Counted from the first letter of the stretch, positions 8,372-16,759 are shown. The stretch is DNA of 64,000 nt from Amnibacterium kyonggiense (GCF_004364555.1 NZ_SOAM01000001.1:1488001-1552000); one strand, 5' to 3'. The notes: generated from the sequence alone by a model not told the origin. Numbers and translations: made by a program.

Positions 8372-9139
8372 TCAGCCCCGCGCGGTGAGGACGATCGGGT
8401 CGCCGTCGGTGACGACGACCGTGTGCTCGCTGTGCGCGCCGCGCGACCCGTCCTGGCTGCGGAGCGTCCAGCCGTCCGGGTCCGTGAAGATGCGGTTCGT
8501 CGTCTCGAGCAGCCACGGCTCGATCGCGATGACGAGACCCGGCTTCAGCTTGAGCCCGCGGTGCGGGCGGCCGTCGTTCGGCACGTGCGGGTCGCCGTGC
8601 ATGGTGCGGCCGACGCCGTGCCCGCCGAACTCGAGGTTCACGGAGTAGCCCGCGGCACGGCACACGTCGCCGATCGCGGCCGAGACGTCGCCGAGCCGCA
8701 TGCCGGTCCGCGCCTGCTGGACGGCCGCGTCGAGCGCCGCCTGCGTCGTCCTGATGAGCTGCTCGTCCTGCGGCCGCGGGGTGCCGACGATGACCGTGAC
8801 GGCGCTGTCGGCGACCCAGCCGTCGACGCTCGCCGCGAAGTCGAGGCTCACGACGTCGCCGTCCTGGAGCCGGTAGTCGAACGGGAGGCCGTGGAGGACG
8901 GCGTCGTTCACGGACGTGCAGAGCACCTTGCCGAACGGCATCGCGCCGAACGACGGGTGGTAGTCGATGTAGCAGCTCTCGGCGCCCGCCTCGCGGATCA
9001 TCCGGTGGGCGATCGCGTCGAGCTCGAGCAGGTTCATGCCGACCGCGGCCTCCGCGGCGAGCCGCTCGAGCACCGAGGCGACGAACCGACCGGCCGGCCG
9101 CATCGCCTCGATCTCGGCGGGCGTGCGCAACTCGATCAC
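8372..9139 (-). CDS. map: Methionine aminopeptidase, type I
   Basis: A 255-residue metallopeptidase that removes the initiator Met. Metal ligands are visible: Asp in SLDFAASV, Asp in VADSAVT, His in FGGHGVGRTMHG, Glu in AIEPWLL and Glu in HSEHTVVV. The GTG at 9139 follows GGAGGA on the reverse strand. A -10-like TAGGGT (9163-9168) gives a short leader. Many Actinobacteria have a second map near secY; this copy stands alone and converges on trmD. Confidence 0.94.
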   Translation of the reverse strand: MIELRTPAEIEAMRPAGRFVASVLERLAAEAAVGMNLLELDAIAHRMIREAGAESCYIDYHPSFGAMPFGKVLCTSVNDAVLHGLPFDYRLQDGDVVSLDFAASVDGWVADSAVTVIVGTPRPQDEQLIRTTQAALDAAVQQARTGMRLGDVSAAIGDVCRAAGYSVNLEFGGHGVGRTMHGDPHVPNDGRPHRGLKLKPGLVIAIEPWLLETTNRIFTDPDGWTLRSQDGSRGAHSEHTVVVTDGDPIVLTARG

Positions 9140-9270
9140 TGTGTCTCCTCCGTGTCCCGTCGACCCTAACCGGGTGCGCGGGCACCGCCGGTCAGACCGT
9201 TCCCCGAGGGGTTCCTATGCCTTCGGCGAACAGCCGCTCCACGCCCGCGCCCGGTGCCTACGATCGCCCC

Positions 9271-9741
9271 ATGGCTCTTCGTCGGGTGTTCTTCGCCTGG
9301 CAGTTCGCGGCCGCGGCCGTCCTGCCGCTCTGGCTGCTGCTCGGCTACGCCGTCTTCGGCTCGTCGGTCGGCGGCTTCCTCAGCGTCGTGCTGCTGGCGC
9401 CGATCGTGCTCGTCGTCGAGCTGGCCCTCGCCGCGCTGTTCACCGCACGAGCCGGCGTCCGCCGCGCCCGCGCGCTCGACCTCCCCGCCGTCGGCGTGCT
9501 CGCCGCGTTCCAGCTCGGCGTCATCGGCGTCGGCTTCTTCGGCCCCGCGACCGCGTGGTTCGGGCTGCTCGCGGCGGTCGCCGCGATCGGCGGCTTCTGG
9601 CTCGGCGGCACCCTGCTGGCCCGTGACGTGCGCGCCCGGGTGCAGGAGACGATGATCGCGTTCGGGCGCCCGCCCGAGGCGGTCCGCCGCGCGCCGATCG
9701 ACGCCGGCGAGTACATCGTCGTCAAGCCCTCCACGCGCTGA
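9271..9741 (+). CDS. Four-helix membrane protein of unknown function
   Basis: A 156-residue protein with four hydrophobic helices (about residues 6-28, 32-58, 73-94 and 97-119) and a charged C-terminal tail of about 35 residues. No catalytic motif or known family was recognised. The ATG at 9271 is chosen over an in-frame ATG at 9217, because TACGAT (9259-9264) ends exactly six bases before it and no Shine-Dalgarno is present. That implies a leaderless mRNA. Confidence 0.62.
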   Translation: MALRRVFFAWQFAAAAVLPLWLLLGYAVFGSSVGGFLSVVLLAPIVLVVELALAALFTARAGVRRARALDLPAVGVLAAFQLGVIGVGFFGPATAWFGLLAAVAAIGGFWLGGTLLARDVRARVQETMIAFGRPPEAVRRAPIDAGEYIVVKPSTR

Positions 9742-9798
9742 GCCGCGCGTCGCCGTCGGGCCGCAGGCGTCATGCGGCGCACCGGGGCGCCGGTGTGC

Positions 9799-9927
9799 CA
9801 GAATGATCGATCGTGCCGCGGCCGTTCCTGCCGCTGGGGGACTCCTTCGATCCCGCGGCACCGTCTCGCCCGGCGCTGATCGCAGCGCCCCGAACCGGGC
9901 CGACCGGCGGCGCGCCCAAGGAGAACC
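9799..9927 (+). promoter_or_regulatory. Promoter and leader of rplS
   Basis: CAGAAT at 9799-9804 is the probable -10 element, with a start near 9811. About 117 untranslated bases follow, ending in the strong Shine-Dalgarno AAGGAGAA just before the ATG. Several short GC-rich inverted repeats occur in the leader. Autogenous control by L19 is possible but cannot be shown from sequence. Confidence 0.5.
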
Positions 9928-10278
9928 ATGAGCCAGCTGCTCGACGCGGTCGACGCCGCGAGCCTTCGCACCGACGTCCCGGACTTCCGTCCCGGTGACA
10001 CCGTCCGCGTGCACGTGAACATCGTCGAGGGCACGCGCAGCCGTGTCCAGGTCTTCCAGGGCGCGGTCATCCGCCGCTCCGGGGCCGGCATCCGCGAGAC
10101 CTTCACGGTCCGCAAGGTCAGCTTCCAGGTGGGCGTGGAGCGCACCTTCCCGGTGCACTCGCCGGTGATCGACCACATCGAGGTCGTCACCCGCGGCGAC
10201 GTGCGCCGCGCCAAGCTCTACTACCTGCGCGAGCTGCGCGGCAAGAAGGCGAAGATCAAGGAGAAGCGCGAGGCCTGA
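9928..10278 (+). CDS. rplS: 50S ribosomal protein L19
   Basis: A 116-residue protein of normal L19 length, with [25 protein letters not shown] and the basic C-terminus [17 protein letters not shown]19 lies at the interface of the 30S and 50S subunits. AAGGAGAA precedes the ATG at ideal spacing. It is followed by a perfect 14-bp hairpin and lepB, as in many Actinobacteria. Confidence 0.96.
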   Translation: MSQLLDAVDAASLRTDVPDFRPGDTVRVHVNIVEGTRSRVQVFQGAVIRRSGAGIRETFTVRKVSFQVGVERTFPVHSPVIDHIEVVTRGDVRRAKLYYLRELRGKKAKIKEKREA

Positions 10279-10300
10279 GCCTCGGCTTCGACCCGACACG

Positions 10301-10338
10301 TACACTGACCGACCGGCGCAGCATCTGCGCCGGTCGGT
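10301..10338 (+). terminator. 14-bp hairpin between rplS and lepB, overlapping the probable lepB promoter
   Basis: ACCGACCGGCGCAG (10308-10321) pairs perfectly with 10325-10338 around a three-base CAT loop, 30 bases after the rplS stop. It would stop rplS transcription. TACACT (10301-10306) just before it is a good -10 hexamer that would start lepB RNA near 10313, inside the left arm. An RNA from that promoter could not form the whole stem, while read-through RNA from rplS could. Confidence 0.6.
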
Positions 10339-10357
10339 TCGTCGTCGGGGGAGCGTG

Positions 10358-11101
10358 ATGGTCCAGAGCCCTCCGCGCGACGCCGTGCAGCGTCCCGGAC
10401 GGCGGCCGAGCCGCGGGGCGGCCGGGTTCCTGCGCGACCTCGTCGTCATCGTCGTCGTCGCGGTGCTCGCCTCGTTCCTGATCAAGACGTTCCTCATCCG
10501 GTCGTTCTTCATCCCCTCGGAGTCGATGCAGAACACGCTCCAGGTGGGCGACCGCATCCTCGTGAACGAGCTCGTCCCCGGTCTCGTCCCGCTCCAGCGC
10601 GGCGACGTCGTCGTGTTCAGCGATCCGGGCGGCTGGCTCGAGGGCGACCAGCCGGTCGCGGCCCCGGCGGGCCCCGTCGCCGCCGCCGGCGACTGGCTGC
10701 TCTCGCTCGTCGGGCTGTCGAACCAGGACGCGAACAACCACCTCGTCAAGCGGGTCATCGGCCTGCCGGGCGACCACGTCGTCTGCTGCAACGCGCTCGG
10801 CCAGATGAGCGTCAACGGCGTGCCCGTCGTCGAGCCCTACGCCGTCCTCCATCCCGGCAGCCGTGCGGTCTCCGGCACCCCCTTCGACGTCACCGTGCCC
10901 AAGGGGCGCCTGTGGGTCATGGGCGACAACCGCTACGACTCGAAGGACTCGCGGTACCAGACGGACACGCCGTCGAAGGGCTTCGTGCCGATCTCGGACG
11001 TCGTCGGCCGCGCCTTCGTCGTCTCCTGGCCGGTGTCGCACTGGTCGTGGCTCTCCGACTACCCGGGTACGTTCGACGGCGTGAAGTCGGGCGGCGGATG
11101 A
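10358..11101 (+). CDS. lepB: Signal peptidase I
   Basis: A 247-residue membrane-anchored serine protease that cleaves Sec and Tat signal peptides. One transmembrane helix (about residues 24-45) precedes the box IPSESMQNTL with nucleophile Ser56. The general base is Lys131 in LVKRVIGLPGD, and the MGDNRYDSKDSR box follows. ATG 10358 is preferred to GTG 10355 because the GGGGAG Shine-Dalgarno at 10348-10353 lies too close to the GTG. Its last bases overlap the rnhB ATG. Confidence 0.95.
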   Translation: MVQSPPRDAVQRPGRRPSRGAAGFLRDLVVIVVVAVLASFLIKTFLIRSFFIPSESMQNTLQVGDRILVNELVPGLVPLQRGDVVVFSDPGGWLEGDQPVAAPAGPVAAAGDWLLSLVGLSNQDANNHLVKRVIGLPGDHVVCCNALGQMSVNGVPVVEPYAVLHPGSRAVSGTPFDVTVPKGRLWVMGDNRYDSKDSRYQTDTPSKGFVPISDVVGRAFVVSWPVSHWSWLSDYPGTFDGVKSGGG

Positions 11102-11790
11102 CCGCCTCGCGTCCTCCGGGCCTGCGCGTCGAGCGCGCGCTCCTCGACGCCGGCGCGACCGTCGTGATCGGCTGCGACGAGGTCGGCCGCGGCGCGATCG
11201 CCGGCCCGGTCGGGGTCGGCGTCGCCGTGCTCGACCCGGAGCGCCGGCGCATCCCGACCGGCCTCCGCGACTCGAAGCTGCTGCCGGAGCCCGAGCGCGT
11301 CGCGATGGAGCCGCGCGTCCGGGCGTGGGCCGCGGCGACCGCCGTCGGGCTCGCCGGCAACGACGAGATCGACGGCCAGGGCATCTCCCGCTCCCTCGGC
11401 ACCGCCGGCGCCCGGGCGATCGGCGGGCTCGTCGCCCTCGGGGTGGGGCTCGGGGGCGCCGTCGTGCTCCTCGACGGGAACTGGGACTGGCTGACGCCGG
11501 GCCTGATCGCGGCCGGCCTCCCCGTCCTGCCGCAGGTCGTGACCCGCATCAAGGCCGACCGCGACTGCGCGGCGGTGTCGGCCGCGTCGGTCGTGGCGAA
11601 GGTGCACCGCGACGCGCTGATGATCGACCGGCACGCCGCCCATCCGGTCTACGGCTGGCGGAGCAACAAGGGCTACGCGTCCCGCTCCCACTACGCCGCG
11701 ATCGACGAGCACGGGCCCTGCGACTGGCATCGGAGGACCTGGTTGCACGCCCTTCCGGAAGCGGCTGCCGAGTCCGCCGACGAAACGTAG
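11098..11790 (+). CDS. rnhB: Ribonuclease HII
   Basis: A 230-residue RNase H2-type enzyme that removes ribonucleotides from DNA. It has CDEVGRGAIAGP with Asp27 and Glu28 of the DEDD metal site, LLDGN, and IKADRDCAAVSAASVVAKVHRD. The ATG overlaps the lepB stop (ATGA), so the two are translated together. Its stop codon TAG also forms the first half of the -10 element TAGAAT of the next gene. Confidence 0.95.
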   Translation: MTASRPPGLRVERALLDAGATVVIGCDEVGRGAIAGPVGVGVAVLDPERRRIPTGLRDSKLLPEPERVAMEPRVRAWAAATAVGLAGNDEIDGQGISRSLGTAGARAIGGLVALGVGLGGAVVLLDGNWDWLTPGLIAAGLPVLPQVVTRIKADRDCAAVSAASVVAKVHRDALMIDRHAAHPVYGWRSNKGYASRSHYAAIDEHGPCDWHRRTWLHALPEAAAESADET

Positions 11791-11793
11791 AAT
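11788..11793 (+). promoter_or_regulatory. -10 element TAGAAT built on the rnhB stop codon
   Basis: TAGAAT spans the last codon of rnhB (TAG, 11788-11790) and three more bases. It lies nine bases before the ATG of the DUF2469 gene, which has no Shine-Dalgarno, so transcription would begin at or just before that ATG. No -35 hexamer is obvious within the rnhB coding sequence. Confidence 0.55.
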
Positions 11794-11802
11794 CCTCGGA
11801 CG

Positions 11803-12126
11803 ATGGACGACGACGAGATCGAGGACTACGACCGCGAGGTCGAGCTCCAGCTCTACCGCGAGTACCGGGACGTGGTGAGCCAGTTCAAGTACGTCGTCGA
11901 GACGGAACGACGGTTCTACCTGGCGAACGAGGTCGAGCTCACCCGCAGGGACACGGAGCACGACTTCTACTTCGAGCTGCAGATGCACGACGTGTGGGTC
12001 TGGGACGTCTACCGGGCCGACCGGTTCGTGAAGAGCGTCCGCGTGCTCACGTTCAAGGACGTGAACGTGGAGGAGCTCTCGGCGAAGGAGCTGGAGCTCC
12101 CGCAGGAGCTCGCACTCGACGAGTAG
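11803..12126 (+). CDS. Conserved actinobacterial DUF2469 protein
   Basis: A 107-residue acidic protein with the highly conserved run EVELQLYREYRDVVSQFKYV and several aromatic residues (HDVWVWDVYR). This matches the DUF2469 family, found next to rnhB and yraN throughout Actinobacteria (for example M. tuberculosis Rv2901c). Its function is unknown. It has no signal peptide or membrane helix, so it should be cytoplasmic. It is expressed from the TAGAAT promoter, probably with little or no leader. Confidence 0.9.
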   Translation: MDDDEIEDYDREVELQLYREYRDVVSQFKYVVETERRFYLANEVELTRRDTEHDFYFELQMHDVWVWDVYRADRFVKSVRVLTFKDVNVEELSAKELELPQELALDE

Positions 12127-12174
12127 GGCCGCGGGGCCTTCCGCGGACGGCCGCGCAGCGGCAGAGTGCCCTGC

Positions 12175-12588
12175 ATGGACATGCGCGCCTTCGACGAGGT
12201 CGTCGTCCGCCGGTTCCGCGCCGGCGAGGAGATCGAGGGCCTGCACCGCGACCGTCTCCTGCTGCTGACGACGACCGGACGGCACTCGGGGGAGCGGCGC
12301 ACCGCGCCGATGATGTTCGTCCGGTTCGACGACGATCCGCTCGTGATCGCGAGCGACGACGGCGCCGCGCGGCACCCGTCGTGGCTGCTGAACCTCAGGG
12401 CCGATCCCCACGCGCGGGTCGAGACGCCGGACGGCCGTGCCGCGGAGGTGGTGGCGGAGGAGCTCACCGGCGACGAACGGATCGTGGCGTGGGACGACCT
12501 CGTCGCGCGGTTCCCGTTCTTCGCCGAGCAGCAGGAGCGGGCGGGCGACCGGGTGATCCCGCTCGTGCGCCTCCGGAGCTGCGACTGA
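12175..12588 (+). CDS. Deazaflavin (F420)-dependent nitroreductase-family protein
   Basis: A 137-residue small split-barrel protein with TTTGRHSGERRTAPM, then VIASDDGAARHPSWLLNLRA. These blocks mark the Ddn-like family, whose members bind coenzyme F420 or flavin and act on quinones or nitro compounds. No substrate can be assigned. The ATG at 12175 is chosen over GTG 12166, because CAGAGT (12162-12167) lies seven bases before it and no ribosome site is seen. It sits between DUF2469 and yraN, where it is not part of the usual conserved block. Confidence 0.8.
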   Translation: MDMRAFDEVVVRRFRAGEEIEGLHRDRLLLLTTTGRHSGERRTAPMMFVRFDDDPLVIASDDGAARHPSWLLNLRADPHARVETPDGRAAEVVAEELTGDERIVAWDDLVARFPFFAEQQERAGDRVIPLVRLRSCD

Positions 12589-12696
12589 GGGCCGCGGTCG
12601 GCGTTCCGTCCCTCCCCAGGCCCGTTCTTCCGCGCCCGGGCCGCTCCGGCCCGGTTCCGGCTCGGCGGACGCCCGCCGTCCGCGACCCTCCTCGGC

Positions 12697-13056
12697 ATGG
12701 CGCAGAAGGACCAGCTCGGCAGACGGGGTGAGGACGAGGCGGCCGCGTACCTGACGGCACTCGGCTGGCGGATCGTGGACCGGAACTGGCGGTGCCCGTC
12801 GGGCGAGATCGACATCGTCGCCCTCGACGGCACCGAGCTGGTGATCGTCGAGGTGAAGACGCGGAGCGGGCGCGGGTACGGCGACCCGCTCGAGGCGGTC
12901 GACCCGCGCAAGCTGACCCGCCTCTGCATCCTCGCCGGCGCCTGGCGCCGTGCGCACCGGGACGTGCGGGCCCGCACGACCAGGATCGACCTCATCGGGG
13001 TGCTCGCCGAGCGGCACCGCGAACCGGTCCTCGACCACCTGCGGGCCGCCGCGTGA
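12697..13056 (+). CDS. yraN: YraN/UPF0102 nuclease-fold protein
   Basis: A 119-residue protein with the PD-(D/E)xK-type motif GEIDIVAL … VIVEVKTRSG. Family members are predicted nucleases, probably acting on DNA during repair or uptake, but no member's activity is firmly established. The gene overlaps the start of the ComM-like gene (GTGA), and dprA follows; this yraN–comM–dprA order is common. GACCCT seven bases before the ATG fits the leaderless pattern of the window. Confidence 0.9.
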   Translation: MAQKDQLGRRGEDEAAAYLTALGWRIVDRNWRCPSGEIDIVALDGTELVIVEVKTRSGRGYGDPLEAVDPRKLTRLCILAGAWRRAHRDVRARTTRIDLIGVLAERHREPVLDHLRAAA

Positions 13057-14621
13057 GCGCCGTCGCCCCGGCCGTCCCGACCGCGCCGCGCTCGACGTCC
13101 CGTGCAGCGGCGGTCGCCCTCGAGGGCCTCGCGGGGCGCATCGTCGAGATCGAGGCCGCGCTCACCAACCAGACCCCGGGGCTGAAGCTGGTCGGCCTGC
13201 CCGACACGGCGCTGCGGGAGGCGCAGGCGCGGGTGCGCAGCGCGGTCGAGCACTCGGGCTTCGAGATGCCGTCGCGCCACCTCACCGTGAACCTCTCCCC
13301 GGCCGCGGTGCCGAAGCACGGGTCCGGGTTCGACCTCGGCATCGCGGTGGCGGTGCTCGGCACGACCGGCACGATCGACGCGGAGGCCGTCGCCGACACG
13401 GTCTTCCTCGGCGAGCTCGGACTCGACGGCCGGCTGCGGCCGGTGCCCGGCGTCCTCCCCGCGGTCCGCGCGGCGGCCCGCGCCGGCCGGCCGCGCATCG
13501 TCGTGCCGACCGCGAGCGGAGCGGAGGCGTCGCTCGTCGACGGGATCGAGGTCGTCGCGGTGCCGAGCCTGCGGACCCTCGCGATCCGGCTCGGCGCGGA
13601 CCTGGAGCCGGTCGACGTCGAGCCCGTCCCCGGCCCGCCGCCGCTGCGGGAGCGGTCGACCGCGGCCGACCTCGCGGAGGTCGTCGGGCATGCGGAAGCC
13701 GTCGAGGCCCTGGTCGTCGCGGCGGCCGGCGGCCACCACCTGATGATGGTCGGCCCGCCGGGCGCGGGGAAGACGATGCTCGCGACGCGGCTGCCCGGGC
13801 TGCTGCCGGACCTCGCCGGGGAGGCGGCGCTCGACGCGACGAGCATCGCGTCCCTCGCCGGGCACGGCGTCGACCGGGTCCGGACCCGGCCGCCGTGGCA
13901 GGCGCCGCACCACACCGCGACCGAGGCGTCGATCATCGGCGGCGGCAGCGGCCGGATCCGGCCGGGCGCGGTCACCCGGGCGTCGGGTGGCGTGCTGTTC
14001 CTCGACGAGGCGACGGAGTTCGCGCCGTCCGTGCTGGACGCGCTGCGGCAGCCGCTCGAGTCGGGGCGGATCGCCGTCCACCGCGCCGCGGCCCGTGCGG
14101 AGTTCCCGGCCCGGTTCCAGCTCGTGCTCGCCGCGAACCCCTGCGCCTGCGGGCAGTGGCAGTCGGCGGGCGGGACGTGCACGTGCGCGCCCGCAGCGCG
14201 TCAGCGCTACCTGGGTCGGCTCTCCGGGCCGCTCCTCGACCGCATCGACATCCGCCTGCACGTCGACCGCCCGAGCGCGGCCGAGGTCCGGCTCGCGAGG
14301 GAGGAGGCGCCGCGCGTCACCACCGCGGCCGCCCGGGAGCGGATGCTCGCGGCACGCGACCGCACCGCGTTCCGGCTCCGGGGCACGCCGTGGTCGATCA
14401 ACGCCGAGGTCCCGGGCAGCTGGCTGCGCCACCCGGACCGCGCGCCCGCGGACGGCGCGGCGGCGTCCCTCGACGTCGCGCTCGAGCGCCGGCTCATCAA
14501 CCTGCGGGGCCACGACCGCGTGCTGCGCCTGGCGTGGACGCTCGCGGACCTCCGCGGGCTCGACCGGCCGGGCCGCTCCGAGGTCGGTCGCGCCCTCGCG
14601 CTGCGGAGCTCGGACGCATGA
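13053..14621 (+). CDS. comM: ComM/YifB-type AAA+ ATPase (Mg-chelatase-like)
   Basis: A 522-residue protein. An N-terminal Lon-S5-like domain carries NLSPAAVPKHGSGFDL. The AAA+ core follows, with Walker A GPPGAGKT and Walker B LFLDEATEF, then a Cys-containing insert (CACGQ…CTCAP) and the C-terminal Mg-chelatase-like helical domain. ComM proteins are hexameric helicases that drive branch migration when incoming DNA recombines. Pairing with dprA supports a role in natural transformation or repair. The GTG start overlaps the yraN stop, and its last bases overlap the dprA ATG. Confidence 0.92.
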   Translation: MSAVAPAVPTAPRSTSRAAAVALEGLAGRIVEIEAALTNQTPGLKLVGLPDTALREAQARVRSAVEHSGFEMPSRHLTVNLSPAAVPKHGSGFDLGIAVAVLGTTGTIDAEAVADTVFLGELGLDGRLRPVPGVLPAVRAAARAGRPRIVVPTASGAEASLVDGIEVVAVPSLRTLAIRLGADLEPVDVEPVPGPPPLRERSTAADLAEVVGHAEAVEALVVAAAGGHHLMMVGPPGAGKTMLATRLPGLLPDLAGEAALDATSIASLAGHGVDRVRTRPPWQAPHHTATEASIIGGGSGRIRPGAVTRASGGVLFLDEATEFAPSVLDALRQPLESGRIAVHRAAARAEFPARFQLVLAANPCACGQWQSAGGTCTCAPAARQRYLGRLSGPLLDRIDIRLHVDRPSAAEVRLAREEAPRVTTAAARERMLAARDRTAFRLRGTPWSINAEVPGSWLRHPDRAPADGAAASLDVALERRLINLRGHDRVLRLAWTLADLRGLDRPGRSEVGRALALRSSDA

Positions 14622-15895
14622 CCGACGTGCGCGCGCTCACCGACCTCGTCGCCGCCGTCCGGCCGGGCCTCGTGGACGCGGACCCGACCGCGGTGCTCGC
14701 GGCCGGCGCCTGGACGACGCTCATCGAGCCGGGCGACCGCGTCGCCGGCGCCCTCGTCGACGTGCTCGGACCGGCGGAGGCGCTCGACGCGCTCCGCCTC
14801 GACGCGCCGCCGACGCCGAACCCGGAGCTGCGCCGCGCGTTCGACCGCTGGGCGCCGCGGTTCGAGGAGGCGTCGTTCGTCCGCGCGTTCCGCGACGCGG
14901 CGCGCATCGGCGCCCGCCTCCTCGTCCCGGGCGACGCGGACTGGCCGGCGGGGCTCGCCGACCTCGCCGAGCACGGCCCGCTCGCGCTCTGGGCGCTGGC
15001 GCCGTCGGGTCCGGTCCGTCGGTTCGAGCGATCCGTCGCCCTCGTCGGCTCGCGGTCGGCGACGCCGTACGGGGAGCGCGTGACGGCGGACGCCGCGTGC
15101 GGGCTCGCGGACCGGGGCTTCGCCGTCGTCTCCGGCGCCGCGATGGGCATCGACGGCGTCGCGCACCGGGCGGTGCTCGCGAGCAGCGGCCTGACGGTCG
15201 CCGTCCTCGCGGGCGGCCTCGACCGCTTCTACCCGGCGCAGCACACGGAGCTGCTGCACCGCGTCGCCGTCGAGGGCGTCGTGCTGTCCGAGATGCCGTG
15301 CGGCGCGCGCCCGATGCGCGAGCGCTTCCTGAAGCGGAACCGGCTGATCGCCGCGCTGTCCCGGGCGACGGTCGTCGTGGAGGCCGGGCTGCGGTCGGGA
15401 GCGGCGAACACGGCCGCCCACGCCGCGGAGCTCGGGCGGGGCCTCGGCGCGGTGCCGGGGTCGGTCTACTCGGCCGCGTCGGCGGGCACGCACCGGCTGG
15501 TGCGGGAGTACGGCGCCGTCCTCGTGCGGGACGCCGCCGACATGGCCGAGCTCGCGCAGGACCCGGACGGCGCCGTGACCCTGGACGGGCTCGAGCGGAT
15601 CCCGGCGGGCGTTGATCCGGACGAGACGCGGGTGCTCGGCCTCCTCTCCGCACGGCCGAAGCCGGTGCGGGAGGTGGCGGCGAAGGCCGGGCTCAGCATC
15701 GCGGACGCGAGCGCGGCGCTCGGGATGCTCTCCCTGACGGGTGCGGCCGTCGAGCGGGCGGGCGGCTGGTCGCGCGCCCGCTCCCGGCTGACGGGGCCCT
15801 CCGCTGCAGATCGGGCGGTGCGCACGGCCGGATCTGCAGCGGAAGGCCCCGCTCGGCGACGGGGCGCGCGGGGCGGCGTCAGCGGGGCTCGATAG
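14618..15895 (+). CDS. dprA: DNA-processing protein DprA (Smf)
   Basis: A 425-residue protein. The Rossmann-like core has VGSRSATPYGERV, SGAAMGIDGVAHRAV, AVLAGGLDRFYP and ERFLKRNRLIAALS. DprA binds single-stranded DNA and loads RecA during transformation. A C-terminal winged-helix part is present (VREVAAKAGLSIADASAALGMLSL). The last about 35 residues are encoded by a palindromic repeat (15793-15850) that also occurs between genes elsewhere in the window, so the C-terminus is probably a recent, non-homologous tail. ATG at 14618 overlaps the comM stop. Confidence 0.92.
   Translation: MTDVRALTDLVAAVRPGLVDADPTAVLAAGAWTTLIEPGDRVAGALVDVLGPAEALDALRLDAPPTPNPELRRAFDRWAPRFEEASFVRAFRDAARIGARLLVPGDADWPAGLADLAEHGPLALWALAPSGPVRRFERSVALVGSRSATPYGERVTADAACGLADRGFAVVSGAAMGIDGVAHRAVLASSGLTVAVLAGGLDRFYPAQHTELLHRVAVEGVVLSEMPCGARPMRERFLKRNRLIAALSRATVVVEAGLRSGAANTAAHAAELGRGLGAVPGSVYSAASAGTHRLVREYGAVLVRDAADMAELAQDPDGAVTLDGLERIPAGVDPDETRVLGLLSARPKPVREVAAKAGLSIADASAALGMLSLTGAAVERAGGWSRARSRLTGPSAADRAVRTAGSAAEGPARRRGARGGVSGAR
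15793..15850. repeat. Palindromic repeat, copy A, read through by dprA
   Basis: A 20-base left arm (15793-15812) and a right arm (15831-15850) are complementary at 19 of 20 positions around an 18-base centre with the core GGGCGGTGCGCACGG. The same core and CCGCTGC arms recur at 40772 and 50101. Here the repeat lies within the dprA frame and supplies codons for the last part of the protein before the stop at 15893-15895. Confidence 0.8.
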
Positions 15896-15898
15896 CGT
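15893..15898 (+). promoter_or_regulatory. -10 element TAGCGT built on the dprA stop codon
   Basis: TAGCGT uses the dprA stop TAG as its first three bases and ends exactly six bases before the GTG of the phosphoesterase gene at 15905. Transcription would start on or next to the G of the start codon, which gives a leaderless mRNA. The arrangement repeats that seen at the rnhB stop. Confidence 0.55.
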
Positions 15899-15904
15899 CG
15901 CCGC

Positions 15905-16759
15905 GTGACCCGGGAGCCGATCGCCACCCACCGCGTGGCCCACGTCAGCGACAGCCACTTCACCGCCTCGGGGCTCATGCACGGCAGCGTGCACGTCGCC
16001 GCGACCTACTCGGGCGCGCTCGCGGCGCTCGAGGGCAGCGGCATCGCGATCGACGCGCTCGTGCACACCGGTGACGTCGCCGACGCGGGGGAGGCCGACG
16101 CGTACCGGGCGGCGGCGATCCTCACTCGCGAGACGACGCAGCGGACGGGCTGGCCGGTGCTCTGGGCGGCGGGCAACCACGACGTGCGCGCCGCGATGGC
16201 GGCGGGCCTGCTCGGCGAGCCCGCCACGGACGGACCGCTCGACCGCGTGCTCGAGGTGCGGGGGCTCCGGCTCGTGTCGCTCGACACGTCGATCCCGGGC
16301 CGCGTCGAGGGCGGGGTGGACGAGGCGCAGGCCGAGTGGCTCCGATCGGTCCTCGCCGAGCCCGCCGAGCACGGCACCGTCCTCGCCCTGCACCACCCGC
16401 CGGTCCCGGTCGAGGTGACCGCGATGGCCCGACTCCACCTCGAGCACCAGGACCGCCTCGAGGCGGCGCTCGCCGGCGGGGACGTGCGCGCGATCCTCGG
16501 CGGCCACCTCCACTACGCCACGAGCTCGGTGTTCGCGGGCGTCCCCGTGCACGTCGCGCCCTCGACGGCCTACACGATTCGGCTCACGCGGCCCGCCGGC
16601 GGCATCATCGCGGTCGACGGCGCCCGAGCGGCCGGCGTGCTGTCGCTCTACGACGACGGCCGCGTCGGCTACTCGCCGATCCCCGCGGACCCGCAGCACG
16701 TCCTCGACTCGACCCCGGAGGACGTGTTCCTCGCCATGGGCGTCGACGTCGAGCACTGA
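15905..16759 (+). CDS. Metallophosphoesterase, class III cyclic-nucleotide phosphodiesterase (CpdA) type
   Basis: A 284-residue calcineurin-like phosphoesterase with all five metal-binding blocks in order: HVSDSHF, HTGDVAD, AAGNHD, HHPP and GGHLHYA. CpdA-like enzymes hydrolyse cyclic AMP or other phosphodiesters; the substrate here is unknown. It is not a usual neighbour of dprA and xerC, so it looks like an insertion into the conserved block. The GTG start is fixed by TAGCGT six bases upstream. Confidence 0.83.
   Translation: MTREPIATHRVAHVSDSHFTASGLMHGSVHVAATYSGALAALEGSGIAIDALVHTGDVADAGEADAYRAAAILTRETTQRTGWPVLWAAGNHDVRAAMAAGLLGEPATDGPLDRVLEVRGLRLVSLDTSIPGRVEGGVDEAQAEWLRSVLAEPAEHGTVLALHHPPVPVEVTAMARLHLEHQDRLEAALAGGDVRAILGGHLHYATSSVFAGVPVHVAPSTAYTIRLTRPAGGIIAVDGARAAGVLSLYDDGRVGYSPIPADPQHVLDSTPEDVFLAMGVDVEH

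Noticed and set aside
8341-8388. Small forward reading frames across the trmD–map junction
   Set aside because: They overlap the hairpin and the 3' end of map on the other strand, have no ribosome site, and show no recognisable protein pattern.
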